Shown one piece after another: positions 36,901 through 44,697 of a stretch of DNA of 64,000 nt. Location: the NCBI RefSeq assembly GCF_038235435.1, contig NZ_CP151275.1, forward strand, positions 558,001-622,000. The letters are read 5' to 3'. The translations under genes and the position numbers were made by a program. A model generated the notes under the pieces. It saw only the letters and a list, made by a program, of their open reading frames with translations, was not told where the DNA came from and ran no database searches. How positions within the stretch are numbered: position 1 is the first letter of the stretch; every line of letters starts with the position of its first letter. The DNA comes from Niveibacterium sp. SC-1. Lineage in GTDB: Bacteria > Pseudomonadota > Gammaproteobacteria > Burkholderiales > Rhodocyclaceae.

Positions 36901-37458
36901 GCACGCATGCGCCGCTACGAACACAGCGCGGGGTTGGCGCCCAGTCCGATCGTCGCAGTGACGGCAGACAGCACCGAAAGCACCGCCAGCGCCTGCCTCT
37001 CGGCCGGCATGAACAGCATCCTGCTCAAACCGCTCACCCTGGCCACCCTGCATGCCCAGCTCACGGCCCTGGGCTGCGCGCCGCGCACGCCTGATGGCGG
37101 GCTGCTGGTGGAGGAGTCGGACTCGCCCGATCCGCTGGCGCATCTGGCTGCCCTGCTGGGTTCGGTCGATCGCGCGCGGGCCATCGCGGATGGTTTCGTG
37201 CGCTCGGCCGACAGCGACCGGCTGGCGCTGGAGGGCAAGCTGGAGGCGGGCGATGCGGACGGGATCCGCTTTCTCGCGCATCGCATCAAGGGCGCGGCCC
37301 GCAACGCGGGCTTCGAGCAGGTGGGCGAGGCGGCGGCCGATCTGGAGAACGCGGCGCGCGACCATGAGCTGGTGCGGTGTCGTGCGCTGCTGCCGCGGCT
37401 CTCGCACAGCCTCGAACATCTGCGTCAGCGACTCGGGCCTCTGGCGCAGGGCGCCTGA
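33964..37458 (+). CDS. BvgS-like hybrid sensor histidine kinase
   Basis: A 1164-residue membrane sensor. Domain order: signal or anchor segment (5-28), two periplasmic solute-binding type 3 domains (about 40-260 and 275-510, each with a VKVGVS or VRVGYI opening), a membrane helix (about 518-540), HisKA with H582 in LGALSHEIRTPMN, HATPase (RQIMANLLTNALRY, GTGLGLAIS), a receiver with Asp967 (VLLDYRMPGEDG), and an HPt domain with His1106 (FLAHRIKGAARNAG). This is the BvgS/EvgS layout. No DNA-binding response regulator is adjacent, so it is an orphan here; an IS element lies directly downstream and may have separated it from a partner. Confidence 0.93.
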   Translation: MRGIRILAARALGLLAGVLLVVTLARAVEPSAAERAWLLQHPVVKVGVSRQAWSPVESIDAEGRYVGVSADYLARLMQDTGLRYEIHVEPDFTTVLAKLRKGELDLAPSAAMTAKRERFLHFTSPYLASRPVLISRKDLSDIDANASLAGRRIAVEQGFPIEDALGRLYPAAQPVRVIDTRAALRALAEGRVDAYVGLLAPAAWVIEHDMLSNLSVRGPVELDDGLRFAVRADARPLADLLNRSIAGMPQAQRDEILRRWTPVPVQLNEVAAPLALGDAAQAWIATHPSVRVGYIADYAPLAERAPDGSMRGLFRDQLDLLARRLGLRVGSLRAYSLAGLQTALREGEIDVAFGLSVSPQREQYAQFVGPLLVTPTVAISRADGAFFHDPAQYVGQRLAIKRGYFLEARLQRAYPGIRLQTHERLEEVLAAVAHGDADAAFTDLSAAVPALSGEYAGVLKVAGTWLDAPSEVHIAVRKDWPELADLFRQALDSLSPSEQYHLRERWLVPRYSFDLPWRRLMLLALPVLGGLLVVFGAVVLWNRRLRAEIDRRRALQAELVAARDAALDAADRLTLFLGALSHEIRTPMNGVTGLVDALSHSPLDDEQRYQLGVVARSARMALEILGDSLDLARAEAGRLQLDPRPTDVRLLAEDVAAMLAPLAAERRLSFQLAVAPELPLLMLDGLRLRQIMANLLTNALRYTERGFVRLEVRGEALGERRWRLRVDVRDSGPGIPEAAQRQLFLPFQTIGAPSQRGTGLGLAISRAMCEAMGGTLELESAPGQGSCFRLGLETQQGPDEAPAPQLDGVRVRLSVAAPTLRNECSAWLRHWGAQIIEVGGNASSDLTLSDGAAALPGQAWVLLVPELVVNTPAGSRDGCLRMPCQPLLPGRLLQAVRSVLAPAVVAEHAPSGVHVARRVLVVDDEPLNLRVARELLALLGFEAVTAGDGQSGFDAFCAERFVAVLLDYRMPGEDGVSLAARMRRYEHSAGLAPSPIVAVTADSTESTASACLSAGMNSILLKPLTLATLHAQLTALGCAPRTPDGGLLVEESDSPDPLAHLAALLGSVDRARAIADGFVRSADSDRLALEGKLEAGDADGIRFLAHRIKGAARNAGFEQVGEAAADLENAARDHELVRCRALLPRLSHSLEHLRQRLGPLAQGA

Positions 37459-37533
37459 CGCGCCGAGGGTGCTCGGGCCTGCACGTCCGTGGGCGCGGCG
37501 ATCTTCGACCCGCTGAACCCTTCCGGGGCGTAC

Positions 37534-37546
37534 ATGGACGCCCCCG
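37534..37546 (+). repeat. Left inverted repeat of IS1111-like element
   Basis: The sequence ATGGACGCCCCCG is found here and as its exact reverse complement at 38903-38915. It lies on the transposase 3' side of the element. Confidence 0.88.
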
Positions 37547-37798
37547 GTTTGCCCAGCTTTCACGTGATGATGGTTGGAAGGCAAGCTTGCAGCCGTACAT
37601 TCGGACTTTTGCTGCGGCGAAGCCGCTGTCCCTGATGGAATGCGCTGGTTGGGTCCCGATCGATTCAATGCACTCGAAGTGCGTCGCCCCGGATGGGTTT
37701 GGTCAACCACGGTCTTACCTGTTTCGCCATCAATGCGTGATTGCCAGAGCAATCGGTGGAAGTGCTTCCTGTTCGATCTTGCGAGTGCTTGTTTCCTG
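37547..37798 (-). ncRNA. Candidate bridge RNA region of the IS1111-like element
   Basis: A 252-base non-coding stretch downstream of the transposase, inside the element. IS110-family recombinases use a bridge RNA encoded in a non-coding end; in the IS1111 group this lies on the transposase 3' side. Two tight hairpins are visible: GCGGC/GCCGC at 37614-37626 and GCACT/AGTGC at 37670-37682. Guide loops were not assigned. The call rests on position and family knowledge. Confidence 0.5.
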
Positions 37799-38833
37799 CT
37801 ATGCCGTTGCCAGCCCGGTCGTGTAATTGACTCGGAATTCCCGATCATGGGCGAGCAAAGCCCAGACCGTTCTTGCGTTCTTGTTCGCCAAGGCAACGGC
37901 GGCGATGTTCGGATTTCGTCGGTTGAGCAGGCTGTTCAACCAGGGGTTGGACTTCGCATGACGCTTGGCGGCCAGAATGGCTGCGCGAGCGCCGTGGATG
38001 AGCAAAGTCCGCAGATAGACGTCTCCGCGTTTGCTGATGCCCAGCAGTGTTTGTTTGCCGCCGCTGGAGTGTTGGCGCGGAACGAGGCCCAACCACGCGG
38101 CGAGCTGACGGCCATTGTTGAAGCTGCGTGCATCGGCGATCGATGCCACCAGCGCCGTGGCAGTCAGTGGCCCGATCCCCGGAATCTTCTCTAGGCGCTG
38201 GCTGAGCTCACAGCCGTGGTGCCACTGCTTGATCTGCGCCTCGAGTTCGCCCACGTGCCGGTCCAGTTCCACCAACTGCGCATAGAGGCGCTGCATCAGG
38301 CACCGGAACACCTCGGGTAGTTCGTCGCCGGCATGCTCGATGAGTCCCTGCAACTGACTGCGCAAGGTGCATATTCCCTTCGGAAGCACCATGCCGAACT
38401 CGGCCATCAATCCGCGAATCTGGTTTGCCTGTGCGGTACGCGCGGCAACGAAGCCCTGTCGCACTCGGTGCAACGACAACACAGCCTGCTGCTCAACGCT
38501 CTTGATTGGCACGAATCGCATGTTAGGCCGTGCAACCGCTTCGCAGATCGCCTCGGCATCCGCCGCATCGTTCTTGTTGCTCTTCACGTACGGCTTGACG
38601 AATTGCGGTGACATCAGCTTGACGGTGTGCCCGAAGCCCTTGAGCTTGCGCGCCCAGTGGTGTGCGCCACCACACGCCTCCATCCCAACCAGGCAGGGCG
38701 GTAAGTTGGCCATGAACTTGGCGACCTGCTCGCGCTTGAGCTGTTTGCGTAAAACAGTCTTGCCCTGCCCATCCACACCGTGCACCTGGAACACGCTCTT
38801 GGCCAGGTCGATCCCGATTGTCGTAATCTGCAT
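37799..38833 (-). CDS. IS110-family DEDD transposase
   Basis: A 344-residue recombinase. The RuvC-like N-terminal domain contains GIDLAKSVFQVHG (Asp9), LVGMEACGG (Glu52) and KNDAADAEAI (Asp89, Asp92), the DEDD residues. The C-terminal Tnp domain carries IPGIGPLTATALVA, AAWLGLVPRQHSSGGKQ with its conserved serine, and LLIHGARAAI. GAAGGAGG precedes the ATG. Full length and uninterrupted, so it is probably functional. Confidence 0.96.
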   Translation of the reverse strand: MQITTIGIDLAKSVFQVHGVDGQGKTVLRKQLKREQVAKFMANLPPCLVGMEACGGAHHWARKLKGFGHTVKLMSPQFVKPYVKSNKNDAADAEAICEAVARPNMRFVPIKSVEQQAVLSLHRVRQGFVAARTAQANQIRGLMAEFGMVLPKGICTLRSQLQGLIEHAGDELPEVFRCLMQRLYAQLVELDRHVGELEAQIKQWHHGCELSQRLEKIPGIGPLTATALVASIADARSFNNGRQLAAWLGLVPRQHSSGGKQTLLGISKRGDVYLRTLLIHGARAAILAAKRHAKSNPWLNSLLNRRNPNIAAVALANKNARTVWALLAHDREFRVNYTTGLATA

Positions 38834-38902
38834 GACGGACGCCTCCTTCGTTTCGAGTGGTTGATAAGCGCTTCCACTCTGGCACAGCGATGCCTATCGA
38901 GG

Positions 38903-38915
38903 CGGGGGCGTCCAT
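38903..38915 (-). repeat. Right inverted repeat of IS1111-like element
   Basis: This is the exact reverse complement of the 13-base repeat at 37534-37546. It lies on the 5' side of the transposase, 10 bases from the acyltransferase stop codon. Confidence 0.88.
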
Positions 38916-38924
38916 CCCATTGAT

Positions 38925-39530
38925 TCAGGCGGACGGCGGACGCAGCCGGATCGCGCCCGCATTGGCGGGGTTGCGGGCGACGACGCCTTCGTAGGCCTGC
39001 GCGATGCGCGCCATGTCGGCCGCATCGTCATCCGAGGGCATGAGGTAGGTGCGGATGCCGACGGTGCGGCGCGCGTAGTCGATATAGGCCAGACCCAAGG
39101 GCATCTTCCCCGCACGTGCCAGGCGCAGGAAGCCGGACTTCCAGCAGGGCACATGGCGGCGGGTGCCTTCGGGGGCGATCGCCAGCAGCACGGTCGGAGC
39201 GGCCTCGATCTCGTTCAGCAAGGCCTGGAGGAAACCCTCCGGCGCCGCACGGTCGACCGGGATGCCACCCCAGGCGCGCAGCAGTCGCCCGACCGGGCTG
39301 CGGAACAGGCTGTCCTTGCCGATCCAGCGCACCGGCCAGCCGCAACTCCACTTGGCGAGGATGCCCCAGAGGAAGTCCCAGTTCGAGGTGTGCGGATAGA
39401 CCACCAGCACCACCTTGGGCGCCGGCGGCGGCGGCAGGTCCAGGTGCCAGCCGGCCAGGCGCAGCAAGGCACCGGCCCAGGCCTGGGGGCGCGCGTGGGC
39501 GATCGGATCGGGATCTGCGTGGTTTATCAA
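38925..39530 (-). CDS. 1-acyl-glycerol-3-phosphate acyltransferase-like protein
   Basis: A 201-residue PlsC-type acyltransferase. Motif I is HTSNWD (HX4D), motif II lies around SLFRSPVGRLLRAWGGIPVDR, and motif III is APEGTRR. It would transfer acyl groups to lysophospholipids or related acceptors. The start is a TTG at 39530 behind CAGGAG, overlapping the kinase stop (TTGA); frames extending further upstream read backwards through kinase sequence and are not credible. Close coupling to a sensor kinase gene is unusual. The IS1111-like element begins 10 bases after its stop. Confidence 0.83.
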   Translation of the reverse strand: MINHADPDPIAHARPQAWAGALLRLAGWHLDLPPPPAPKVVLVVYPHTSNWDFLWGILAKWSCGWPVRWIGKDSLFRSPVGRLLRAWGGIPVDRAAPEGFLQALLNEIEAAPTVLLAIAPEGTRRHVPCWKSGFLRLARAGKMPLGLAYIDYARRTVGIRTYLMPSDDDAADMARIAQAYEGVVARNPANAGAIRLRPPSA

Positions 39531-42034
39531 GCGGCGCGCTCCTGCGGCAGGGGGGCGACGATGGGTATGTCGAGGATGAAGCGGCAGCCGGCGCCCGGCG
39601 TGCTCTCCCAGCGTAATTGTCCGCCCAGGGGATCGCTGGCGAGCGACTTGATGATGTAGAGCCCGAGACCCGTGCCGCCGCGGCCGGCCTGCGTGGTGAA
39701 GAAGGGCTGGCTCGCTTGGGCCGCGACCTCGGGCGCCATGCCCTTGCCGTCGTCTTCGAAGACGAGCTGGATCCATCCCTCGCGCGGGACGCTGACCACG
39801 AGGTTCATGTGGCCCTCGGCGCGCCCCTCGAAGGCGTGCAGCAGCGCGTTGTTCACGAAGTTGGTGAGCACCTGCTCCAGCGGCCCGGGATAGCTGTCCA
39901 TCATCACGCCGCGCGGTACGTCGATATGCAGCGGATGTGGCACCCGTGACAGGCGGGGGCGCAGGGTGGCGATCGCGCCGTGGATGACATCGGCGAGGTC
40001 GAAGCGACGGCGCTTCTCGCCGCTCTGGTCGGCCGCCACCTGCTTGAAGTTGAGCATCAGCTCGCTGGCGCGGCCGGCGCTGCGCTCGATCAGGGCCGCG
40101 GTCTCCATCAGGTTGTCGAAGAACTGCGTGAGTTCGGTGCGGCGGATGCCGCCGCCTTCGACCTGCGTGCGGAAACTCTGGGCCTGCTCGCGCAGGCTGC
40201 TCGCAAGTGTGAGGGCATTGCCCAGGGGGCTCGCCAACTCATGTGTCACCCCGGCGACCAGGCCGCCCAGGGCGGCGAGCTTCTCGGCGCTCACCAGGGT
40301 GTTCATGGCCTGTTCGAGAGCCTGGTGTTTGGCGCGCAGCTCCTCGGTGTGGGCCTGCACGCGCGCCTCGAGTTCGCTGTTGAGCGTGTCTGCTGCGCGC
40401 TGGATCCGCCGCTGGTCCGTGATGTCGACCAGGCAGCCGACGAAGAGCACATGCCCTTCCATCAACAGCTTGCAGCCGGAGAGCTCGCACAGCAGGTGAC
40501 GACCGTCGCGGCGGACCTGCTTGAGTTCTACCCGGCTCACGCGGTCCTGGTGGCGCAGCGCGTTGACCAGCATGGCGCGCTGGCCGGGGTTCTCCCACAG
40601 GCCCAGATCACCGGCGGCCTGGCCCACCACCTCTTCGGTGGTGTAGCCGAACGTCTCCTGCCAGGCGCGATTGACCTTCACGATCACGCCGGTTTCCAGT
40701 TCGGAGAGGATCAGGGGCAGCGGGTTGTTCTCGAACAGCAGTTCGAAGGTGCGGCGCGCCTCTGTGGCATAGAGGCGCGCGGATTCGAGCGCGCTCACGT
40801 CGGCGGCGGTCAGGCGCAGGGTGGCGGGCGTGTCCTCGCTGGCCGCTTCGAGGCGGCCGCGCACCTGCAGGTGGCGGACGCGTCCGTTGCGTTGGGTGGT
40901 GCGGCAACTCAGCTCGAAGCTGCCGCTGCCTTCGCGTTGCAGGCGCCGCCAGCGCTCGCGCAGCGCGCGTCGGGTCGGCGGCGTGAGGGCCCCGAGCGCG
41001 GACGCGAGCCGTACGCTGCCGTCGCGGTCCTCGCCGCCGCGTTCGAGCAGGCTGAGGAGTTGCGGAGAGCAATCCACGTCGTTCGCGCCCACGGTCCAGT
41101 GCGCGCTACCCAGGCCGGCGAGTTGCTGGGCTTCCGCGAGGTTGCTGTGCTGGGCCCGCAGGTCGGCTTCACGCGCGCGCAGCCGGCTGATGTCCTGCAC
41201 CGTCTCGACAGCGCCGACCACCTCGCCGGCGCTGTCGCGCAGGAGCACCGCGGCACCATGGAGCCAGCGCGGGCGGCCGTTGATGTCGGGGAAGTAGGCT
41301 TCGGCGCTGAAGTCGGTGCTCTCCAGCTCGGGCGAGCCGGCCGCGTCGAGGACCCGATCGGCAATCAGCGGGCGCGGTTCGGGATAGAAGGCGCGCCAGT
41401 AGTCGCCGCGCTTGAGCATGGCATCGCGTGGAATGCCAAGCAGGCGCTCCGCGGCCGTGTTCCAGAGGAAGACGCGGCGCTCGCGATCGATACCCAGCAT
41501 GGCGACCGGGTTGGCGTCGACAACCTCTCGCAGACGATGCTGGCTTTCGCGCAGCTCGCGCTCGGCCGCCTGGCGCCGTGTGTCATCGCGGGCACAGCCG
41601 AAATAGCCGAGGAAACGCTCGCCCTGCAGGATGGGGGCACCACTGGTGACGAACCAGCGCACACGCCCGTCCGCGCCGCGGATGCCGTACTCGAAGTCGC
41701 GGAAAGGCCGGCGGGCTTCGAGGTCTTCCCGATGGGCGGCCAGGCGTTCCGGCTCGCAGAGGAGCCCTTCGATTTCCCAACGGGTGCGGCCCAGCACCTG
41801 CTCCAGCGGCACGCGTCCGCGCTCGATCGCACCGCCCGAGAGGCTGGTGAAGCGCAGCTCGGCGTCCTGTTCCCAGGTCCAGTCGGAGGCGAGATCCGAC
41901 AGCAGGAGTACCCGCTCGGCCGTCGCCCGCGTGCTTGTCAGGCGTGCCGACAGCGCGCGCAGGCGCAAGGCCAGCACGCCCGCAACGCCCAGTGCGCCGA
42001 AGGTGAGCAACAGGTGCCCGGAGGGCAGGTCCAT
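39527..42034 (-). CDS. PAS-domain sensor histidine kinase
   Basis: An 835-residue kinase with one N-terminal membrane anchor (about 7-27) and three to four PAS domains (about 40-155, 165-290, 300-420, 425-540). A coiled coil (ELEARVQAHTEELRAKHQALEQ) leads to a HisKA box GLVAGVTHELASPLGNAL and HATPase motifs LEQVLTNFVNNALLHAFEG, FEDDGKGM and GGTGLGLYIIKSL. There is no receiver domain and no neighbouring response regulator. The signal sensed is unknown. The downstream acyltransferase is translationally coupled. Confidence 0.9.
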   Translation of the reverse strand: MDLPSGHLLLTFGALGVAGVLALRLRALSARLTSTRATAERVLLLSDLASDWTWEQDAELRFTSLSGGAIERGRVPLEQVLGRTRWEIEGLLCEPERLAAHREDLEARRPFRDFEYGIRGADGRVRWFVTSGAPILQGERFLGYFGCARDDTRRQAAERELRESQHRLREVVDANPVAMLGIDRERRVFLWNTAAERLLGIPRDAMLKRGDYWRAFYPEPRPLIADRVLDAAGSPELESTDFSAEAYFPDINGRPRWLHGAAVLLRDSAGEVVGAVETVQDISRLRAREADLRAQHSNLAEAQQLAGLGSAHWTVGANDVDCSPQLLSLLERGGEDRDGSVRLASALGALTPPTRRALRERWRRLQREGSGSFELSCRTTQRNGRVRHLQVRGRLEAASEDTPATLRLTAADVSALESARLYATEARRTFELLFENNPLPLILSELETGVIVKVNRAWQETFGYTTEEVVGQAAGDLGLWENPGQRAMLVNALRHQDRVSRVELKQVRRDGRHLLCELSGCKLLMEGHVLFVGCLVDITDQRRIQRAADTLNSELEARVQAHTEELRAKHQALEQAMNTLVSAEKLAALGGLVAGVTHELASPLGNALTLASSLREQAQSFRTQVEGGGIRRTELTQFFDNLMETAALIERSAGRASELMLNFKQVAADQSGEKRRRFDLADVIHGAIATLRPRLSRVPHPLHIDVPRGVMMDSYPGPLEQVLTNFVNNALLHAFEGRAEGHMNLVVSVPREGWIQLVFEDDGKGMAPEVAAQASQPFFTTQAGRGGTGLGLYIIKSLASDPLGGQLRWESTPGAGCRFILDIPIVAPLPQERAA

Positions 42035-42121
42035 GATGCGGTCGGGAAAGCGGTTATCCGCCGCATTGTCGGTCCATGCGCCACTGTATGGGCGCCCCGG
42101 CTTTGTGAAGGACTGTGTCCT

Positions 42122-43276
42122 CTAATCCTGGTGCGGCTTGCGCAGCGATCCGGAAATCATGCGGTATTCCAGCAGCCGGCATTCGAGGTCGCCGTTCATC
42201 AGCGGGGTGCGGCGCGAGGCCTTGAGGCCGATCTTCTTGGCCATCTGCGGGTCGGCGGTGAGGAAGTGGCAGTTCCAGCCGCTGAACGCCTGCTTGAGGT
42301 GGTCGCCCAGGCGCGGATACCACTCTGCCAGGGCTTCGGCCTCGTCCAGGCGCACCCCGTAGGGCGGATTGCAGACCAATACGCCTTCAGGTGCGGGCGC
42401 GGCGCGGTCGAGGAAGTCGCCCGCATCGCACTGCACGGCCTCGGCGACGCCGGCGGCCTGCAGATTCGCCTGGGTGGCCGCGATCTGGCGCGGGTCGATG
42501 TCGCCGCCGAAGAGCTGCACCGTCGTGCCGCGGCGGCGTCGCTGTTCGGCCATCGCGCGCTGGCGTTTCCACTGGCCGGGTTGAAAGCTCGCGAGGCGTT
42601 CGAAGCCGAAGTCGCGGCCGATGCCCGGCGGGATGTCCTGCGCCATCATCGCGGCTTCCAGCAGCAGGGTGCCGCTGCCGCACATCGGGTCGAACAGCAC
42701 CTGGCCGGGCCTCCAGCCGGTGAGCAGGAGGATGCCGGCGGCGAGGTTCTCCTTGAGCGGCGCCTCGACCTTCGCGTGCTTGAAGCCGCGCCGCGTCAGT
42801 GCTTCACCCGAGGTGTCGACGTACAGCGTGCAGGTCTCGGCGGTGAGGAAGGCGCGCACCCGCACGTCGGGCCGCTCGGTGTTGATCGAGGGGCGCTTGC
42901 CGCGGGTTTCGCGGAAGCGGTCGCAGATGCCGTCCTTGATCCGCAGGGTGACGTAGTTGAGGCTCTTGAGCGGCGAGCGGATCGCGGTGACGTGGATCCG
43001 CAAGGTGTTGTCGACCGCGAACCAGCGCTCCCAGGGCTGCTGGCGCGCGAGCGCGAGGACGTCGTCCTCGTTGCGGTAGGGACCGTGGGCGACACGCCAG
43101 AGCACCCGTGTGGCCAGGCGCGATTCCAGATTGACCTTCCAGCACAAGGGCCAGTCGCCGGCGAAGGCCACGCCGCCGGGAACCTGCTCGGGTTCGCTCG
43201 CGCCAAGGGCGCGCAGCTCCTCGACGAGCAGGGTTTCGAGGCCGCGGGGGCAGGGCGAGAAATATCGGTTGCTCAT
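42122..43276 (-). CDS. rlmL: 23S rRNA guanine-N2 methyltransferase-like protein (RlmL/YcbY N-terminal type)
   Basis: A 384-residue THUMP plus Rossmann methyltransferase. The ferredoxin-like/THUMP part (1-165) contains PCPRGLETLLVEEL. The SAM site is FDPMCGSGTLLLEAAMMA and the catalytic motif is CNPPYGVRL. It corresponds to the m2G2445-forming half of E. coli RlmKL, without the RlmK part; this short form is common in betaproteobacteria. It is the last gene of the run that starts with the epimerase gene at 44661 and includes hemJ. Confidence 0.87.
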   Translation of the reverse strand: MSNRYFSPCPRGLETLLVEELRALGASEPEQVPGGVAFAGDWPLCWKVNLESRLATRVLWRVAHGPYRNEDDVLALARQQPWERWFAVDNTLRIHVTAIRSPLKSLNYVTLRIKDGICDRFRETRGKRPSINTERPDVRVRAFLTAETCTLYVDTSGEALTRRGFKHAKVEAPLKENLAAGILLLTGWRPGQVLFDPMCGSGTLLLEAAMMAQDIPPGIGRDFGFERLASFQPGQWKRQRAMAEQRRRRGTTVQLFGGDIDPRQIAATQANLQAAGVAEAVQCDAGDFLDRAAPAPEGVLVCNPPYGVRLDEAEALAEWYPRLGDHLKQAFSGWNCHFLTADPQMAKKIGLKASRRTPLMNGDLECRLLEYRMISGSLRKPHQD

Positions 43277-43282
43277 GCAGCC

Positions 43283-43726
43283 TCAGAAGGGTTTGACGAC
43301 CACCAGGATCACGATCAGGAAGAGCGCGAGTGCAGGCAGTTCGTTGAAGACGCGGAACCAGACATGGCTGCGGGTGTTGCGGCCCTGGGCGAAATCGCGC
43401 AGCAGCTTGCCGCAGTAACCATCGTAGCCGGAGAGCAGGAACACCAGTACCAGCTTGGCGTGCAGCCAGCCGCCGGCGAAGTAGTAGCGCGCGGCTACCA
43501 TGCCGTTGGAGAAGATGATCGCCAGGCCCAGGACCCAGGTGCCGATCATGAGCGGCAGCATGAAGCGCTTGAGCTTGGTCGCCATCAGGACCAGGCGCTC
43601 GCGTTCGGCCGTGTTTCCCGCCGGCACCATCGCGATGTTCACGAAGATGCGCGGCAGGTAGAACAGTCCGGCAAACCAGCTCACGACGAAGAAGATGTGC
43701 AGGGCCTTCAGGTACAGGTAAAGCAT
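43283..43726 (-). CDS. hemJ: HemJ-type protoporphyrinogen oxidase
   Basis: A 147-residue membrane protein with four helices. LYLKALHIFFVVSWFAGLFYLPRIFV at the start holds the conserved His that binds haem, GWLHAKLVLVFLL carries the second His and the Lys, and the C-terminus ends IVILVVVKPF. HemJ oxidises protoporphyrinogen IX in haem synthesis in bacteria without HemG or HemY. It overlaps the epimerase gene by 19 bases and precedes rlmL by six. Confidence 0.88.
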   Translation of the reverse strand: MLYLYLKALHIFFVVSWFAGLFYLPRIFVNIAMVPAGNTAERERLVLMATKLKRFMLPLMIGTWVLGLAIIFSNGMVAARYYFAGGWLHAKLVLVFLLSGYDGYCGKLLRDFAQGRNTRSHVWFRVFNELPALALFLIVILVVVKPF

Positions 43727-44661
43727 GGTGTGGGCTCCGAAGTGCGTGGGTGTTCTTGTCGCGCGGCGGCGAGGCCGTCCGCGGTGGTCGGGTAGGCAAA
43801 GCGGAAGCGCAGCTCGCGCTTGACGCGCAGGTTCACCAGGCGGCGCGACTCGGCCATGAAGGAGAGCGTCAGCGGCGAAAGGCGCTCGACCAGCGCCGCG
43901 CGCGGCAGGCGGGGCGGGCGTGGCAGGCCAAAGGCGTCGGCGACCTGGTCGTAGTAGTCGCCCATGCGCAGGGCCGAGTCGTCGCTCGCGTTGTAGACGC
44001 GATGGCGGCCGCGGAAGCAGGCGGCGAGCGCCATGCGCGCGAGGTCGTCGGCGTGGACATGGTTGGTGAAGACGTCCTCCTCGCGGACGAGGACCGGATC
44101 GTGGCGCTCGAGGCGCGCGAGCGGCAGGCGGTCTGCGGCGTAGATGCCCGGCGCGCGCAGGATGGCGAGCGCGCTGCCGTGGGCGCGGGCGAAGTGGCGC
44201 AGTCGTGTCTCGGCGTCGACCCGGCGTCGCGCGCGGGCGGTCCGGGCCTGCAGCGGGCGGGTTTCGTCGACGTCCGCCCCGGCGCAGTCGCCATAGACGC
44301 CGCTGGTGCTGATGTAGACCAGCCGGCGGGGCGCCGTGCGACGGGCCAGCGCGGCGAGCAGGCCGCGCGTGCGGCGATCGCGGCCGCTGGCGTCGTCCGG
44401 CGGTGCACAGTGGATCAGGGTGGGGGCGAGGCCGGCCAGGCGGTAGAGGCTGCGTGGTGCGTCCAGGTCTGCGCGTACTGGCAGGGCGCCGCCTGCGCGC
44501 AGTTCGGCAGCGGCTTCCGGGCGCCGCACCAGGGCGAAGACCCGCACACGTCCGTCGGCGATGCGCGGCGCAAGGCCTGCGAGGGCGCGGCGCGCCACGT
44601 CGCCACTGCCCACGATGAGAATCCGGCGACGCGTTCTGAGGATGCTGGCTTGGGCTACCAT
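43708..44661 (-). CDS. NAD(P)-dependent epimerase/dehydratase family protein
   Basis: A 317-residue extended SDR-like protein. The dinucleotide motif is RRILIVGSGDVARRALAGL, followed by LIHCAPPD, YISTSGVYGDCAG (Tyr-containing motif) and VFTNHVHADDLARMAL. It is the SDR subgroup often found next to an NAD(P)H reductase, substrate unknown. The ATG at 44661 is used; a second ATG at 44685 is possible. The frame runs open far upstream over the reductase but homology begins here. Only 36 bases separate it from the divergent reductase gene. Confidence 0.8.
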   Translation of the reverse strand: MVAQASILRTRRRILIVGSGDVARRALAGLAPRIADGRVRVFALVRRPEAAAELRAGGALPVRADLDAPRSLYRLAGLAPTLIHCAPPDDASGRDRRTRGLLAALARRTAPRRLVYISTSGVYGDCAGADVDETRPLQARTARARRRVDAETRLRHFARAHGSALAILRAPGIYAADRLPLARLERHDPVLVREEDVFTNHVHADDLARMALAACFRGRHRVYNASDDSALRMGDYYDQVADAFGLPRPPRLPRAALVERLSPLTLSFMAESRRLVNLRVKRELRFRFAYPTTADGLAAARQEHPRTSEPTPCFTCT

Positions 44662-44697
44662 CGTGGGATTATCGCATTGCCCCATCCAAGCCTTTTG

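Larger units (their letters stand above)
37534..38915 (-). mobile_element. IS110-family (IS1111-like) insertion sequence
   Basis: A single DEDD transposase gene is enclosed by perfect 13-base inverted repeats. Subterminal inverted repeats of this size are a feature of the IS1111 group within IS110, whereas IS110 proper lacks them. The exact ends probably lie a few bases outside the repeats. The long non-coding side (about 250 bases) is downstream of the transposase, again as in the IS1111 group. The element sits between the stop codons of the BvgS-like kinase and the acyltransferase and breaks neither. Confidence 0.88.

Noticed and set aside
39980..43795. A 1271-codon open frame on the plus strand
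   Set aside because: It lies antisense to the PAS kinase, rlmL and hemJ genes, whose motifs are clear. Its product is Ala/Arg/Gln/His-rich with no domain. It arises from the high G+C content.
43750..44697. N-terminal extension of the ferredoxin-type reductase
   Set aside because: The extension is antisense to the epimerase gene; reductase homology starts at the ATG at 44698.
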